This document shows positions 12,877 through 14,978 of a DNA stretch of 14,978 bases, one piece after another. Source of the DNA: Thermogemmatispora sp042408965 (GTDB taxonomy: Bacteria > Chloroflexota > Ktedonobacteria > Ktedonobacterales > Ktedonobacteraceae); the NCBI GenBank assembly GCA_042408965.1, contig JBHOQN010000161.1, positions 1 through 14,978 on the forward strand, in the 5' to 3' direction. Made by a program: the position numbers and the translations under genes. Within the stretch, counting starts at the first letter, position 1. Every line of letters starts with the position of its first letter. Below the pieces are notes generated by a model, which had not been told where the DNA came from, made no database searches, and saw only the letters and a program-made list of their open reading frames with translations.

Positions 12877-13638
12877 ATGGGACGTGTCAGCTTCGATTTT
12901 AGCGGTGAGGTGGTCTTGATTACTGGTGGGTCGCGTGGCCTTGGTCTGGAGATGGCTCAAGCCTTTGGCCAGGCCGGTGCTCAGGTAATTATCACAGCAC
13001 GGCGCGAGCAGTGGCTCTCGCAGGCTGAACGCGAATTAAGGGAGCAGGGGATCGCGGTCCATGCGCATCTCTGTGATGTCGCCGATGCGGCGGCCGTTGC
13101 GGTGCTGGTCCCTCAGTGCCTCGAGGCCTGTGGCAAGATCGATGTGCTGGTTAACAACGCCGGTCTGACCTGGGGTGCTCCCGCTGAAGAGATGCCGCTG
13201 GAGCGCTGGCGCCAGGTGATCGAGGCCAATATCACTGGTACGTTCCTGATGTCGCAGGCCGTTGGCCGGCACATGCTGGAGCGCCAGCAGGGCGTGATCA
13301 TCAATGTCGCCTCCATCGCCGGCCTGAGCGGCGAGCAGTTGCGCACCGTCGGCTACAACGCCAGCAAGGCGGCCGTCATCAATCTGACCCGCTCACTGGC
13401 TGTTGAGTGGGGCGGACGAGGTGTGCGAGTGAATGCGGTTGCGCCAGGCATGTTCCGTACGCGCATGACCGAGGCTGTGCTTGAGCGAGCTGAGGGCATC
13501 ATCGCCGGCACGACGCCGCTGGGGCGCATCGGCCAGCCGGGGGAGCTGGCTCCGGCCGTGCTCTTCCTCGCCTCGGAGGCGGCCAGCTATATCACTGGCC
13601 AGGTGCTGGCGATCGATGGAGGGCGGACCGCTCAGTGA
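12877..13638 (+). CDS. Short-chain dehydrogenase/reductase (classical SDR)
   Basis: NAD(P)H-dependent oxidoreductase of unknown substrate, 253 aa. Cofactor motif TGGSRGLG is at 16-23, NNAG at 93-96, and the catalytic tetrad Asn118, Ser146, Tyr160 and Lys164 is complete. The C-terminal end GQVLAIDGGRTAQ is the usual one for classical SDRs. Arg following the first strand region (TARRE, 40-44) suggests preference for NADPH, though this is weak evidence. Start ATG 12877 has AGGAGG five bases upstream. FabG-like or sugar/alcohol dehydrogenase roles are possible; no fatty acid genes are nearby. The next gene overlaps its stop codon. Confidence 0.9.
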   Translation: MGRVSFDFSGEVVLITGGSRGLGLEMAQAFGQAGAQVIITARREQWLSQAERELREQGIAVHAHLCDVADAAAVAVLVPQCLEACGKIDVLVNNAGLTWGAPAEEMPLERWRQVIEANITGTFLMSQAVGRHMLERQQGVIINVASIAGLSGEQLRTVGYNASKAAVINLTRSLAVEWGGRGVRVNAVAPGMFRTRMTEAVLERAEGIIAGTTPLGRIGQPGELAPAVLFLASEAASYITGQVLAIDGGRTAQ

Positions 13639-14030
13639 GTGTGCTCTTTCTGCCAACGTTGCGCTGGGTGCCTGAACGTGCGTGCTGGAAGCCGTACCGC
13701 GCCCTCCAGCCCTGTGAGTGGCCTGTCGAGGTGGATCTCTCCCGTCTGCCGCGACCTGCCTATGGCGTTGGAGTGCGTATCTATTTCCACCACAGCGGCC
13801 CGCGTCCATGGGAAGGGCTGATCCAGTTGATCGAGATCCCCGGCGGCTCCTATCAGCCGTGGGAAGAGGTCTCTGCCCTGCTTGAGGCTCGCTACTATCG
13901 CCCGGAGGTCATCGTCTATCTCGTGCAGGCTCGCGGCCATATGCGCCTGGTGCGTGCCTCCAGGGTGATTGGCATCTCAACCGGAACGGATCTGCGCCCT
14001 CTGCTGGAGCATGGCTACGAGGATCTCTAG
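13635..14030 (+). CDS. Unrecognised 131-aa protein coupled to the dehydrogenase
   Basis: GTG 13635 overlaps the dehydrogenase stop by four bases (GTGA), the usual sign of translational coupling; an in-frame GTG at 13641 is an alternative start. The protein begins (M)SVLFLPTLRWVPERACW, is rich in Trp, Tyr, Pro and Arg, and reads as a compact alpha/beta protein (VGVRIYFHHSGPRPWEGLIQ, then EARYYRPEVIVYLVQARGHM). There is no signal peptide, membrane helix or metal motif. I do not recognise the family. Its coupling suggests a role with the dehydrogenase, but that is inference. Its stop codon shares the bases CTAG with the stop of the convergent gene. Confidence 0.75.
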   Translation: MSVLFLPTLRWVPERACWKPYRALQPCEWPVEVDLSRLPRPAYGVGVRIYFHHSGPRPWEGLIQLIEIPGGSYQPWEEVSALLEARYYRPEVIVYLVQARGHMRLVRASRVIGISTGTDLRPLLEHGYEDL

Positions 14031-14978
14031 CGAGAGTGGCGCTTGTTCGTGCGCTCTCGCCGCTGCCTTGTTCCGGAACTCGTGCCGCTGGCGAAATCTG
14101 GCAGGGCCTGAGCCTCAGCCAGTGGCAGCTTGATAGTAAAGGTACTCCCTTTGCCCGGGGTGCTCTCAACCTGGATCTGTCCGCCATGTGCGTTGACGAT
14201 GCTGCGCGCAATCGCCAGGCCCAGGCCGCTCCCGCCGTGATCACGGTTGCGTGCGTGATCCGCGCGGTAAAAGCGCTCGAAGATGTAGGGCAGATCGGCA
14301 GGCGCGATGCCTATGCCGGTGTCGCTTACTCGGAGCCGGGCCTCTCCTCCTGTGGTCGTCAGCGCGAGCGTGACCAGCCCTTCAAATGGCGTATATTTGA
14401 GCGCGTTGTCAACCAGGGCGCTCATCGCCTGCTTGAGGGCATCTTCGTCGCCGTAGACCCGCGCCGGTACAATGTGCTGTAGGATGAGGCGCGGACCCCG
14501 GTGGTGGCCTCCGGTCCCCCTGCCATCTCCAGCAGATGCTCTCGCCGGTACTGGCGGAACACCGTCAGCAGCAGGCTGTCCAGGTCGACTGCCCGCTCCC
14601 GCTGAGGGATCGGAGGGTGAGACCGAAGCTCGGGCTGGCACTCGTCCTGGTCGCTCCTCTCGGCTGGCTGCTCCAGGCTGCTGATCGCCTGCTGCTCATC
14701 GCTCCAGGCGCATAGCGGCCGTTGGCTCCTCCGATGATCCAGCAGGCTACCGCGTCGATTGCCAGCATCACGCGATCGCCGCTCGCCAGCGTCAGCGTGC
14801 GCTCACTTCCGCGGTGAAAGCGACGCTGGAAGAGGGTCGGTAGCGAGGGAAGGCAGATCGGGGGCCGATCGAACTCGTCGACGCTGCCCAGGGGGAAGCT
14901 CTCAATCTCGCCCGTGGCCGCTCGCTGGATCAGCGCGCAGCTATCGCCGAAGGCCTGCAGCACCGCCTCCAGAGCGGT
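14027..14978 (-). pseudogene. Sensor histidine kinase, broken by frameshifts, partial
   Basis: Three reading frames must be joined to read one protein. From the window edge to about 14712 the text resembles a sensory domain (ALEAVLQAFGDSCALIQRAA ... VMLAIDAVACWIIGGANGRY), GAF-like at best. Between 14711 and 14707 the frame changes; the second frame reads WSDEQQAISSLEQ and, later, AVDLDSLLLTVFRQYRREHL. A second change near 14500-14520, by a run of five C (14516-14520), leads to an intact HATPase domain: N-box SALVDNALKYT, DTGIGI, IFERFYRAD and GGSGLGLAI. Both changes fit loss of one base. No H-box (HELRTP-like) is found in any frame between the sensory part and the ATPase part. It is either a decaying gene or, less likely, two assembly errors; the ATPase identity is firm. 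Confidence 0.75.

Overview
The window is a GC-rich bacterial chromosome segment carrying mostly housekeeping genes with no mobile element, CRISPR array, tRNA or rRNA. The gene set and protein character (a fused homocysteine methyltransferase/methylenetetrahydrofolate reductase, TyrRS with a KMGKS loop, an acidic C-terminal tail on DnaX, an Hsp20 starting MANLTRYNPFQEM) suggest Chloroflexota, perhaps the class Ktedonobacteria. That placement is an inference; there is no 16S rRNA here to confirm it.

Layout. 1-290 (-): 5' part of infC, apparently starting with the rare codon ATT, behind a good sigma-70 promoter. 291-881: a divergent control region, a structured leader and a 32-codon small ORF with a perfect Shine-Dalgarno (SD), then an unrecognised 108-aa gene (882-1208, +). 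1283-3241 (-): fused methionine synthase/MTHFR-type enzyme. 3466-4586 (+): an 18-codon leader ORF and a phosphoribulokinase homologue with altered active-site and regulatory residues. 4648-5079 (-): Hsp20 chaperone with its SD inside a small hairpin, sharing a hairpin terminator region with the kinase gene. 5366-7573 (+): tyrosyl-tRNA synthetase and 5'-methylthioadenosine phosphorylase. 7818-8060 (+): SRP RNA gene (ffs) with its own promoter and terminator. 8305-11307 (+): dnaX, ybaB/ebfC and recR, a compact replication/repair operon. 11323-12858 (+): recA with a consensus promoter, a structured leader and a terminator. 12877-14030 (+): a short-chain dehydrogenase translationally coupled to an unrecognised 131-aa gene. 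14027-14978 (-): a sensor histidine kinase remnant broken by two frameshifts and lacking a visible H-box, running off the window end.

How the genes fit together. The methyltransferase/MTHFR fusion and the MTA phosphorylase both serve methionine and one-carbon metabolism but are not in one operon. SRP RNA, dnaX, ybaB, recR and recA form a colinear block for protein targeting, replication and recombination; the ffs-dnaX-ybaB-recR order is a known bacterial arrangement. The most unusual items are the ATT start of infC, the phosphoribulokinase homologue without its regulatory cysteines and with Glu replaced by His in the EGLH motif, two small ORFs that have much better ribosome binding sites than the genes behind them, the structured leaders of recA and hsp20, and the disrupted histidine kinase. 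I see no clearly new multi-gene system.
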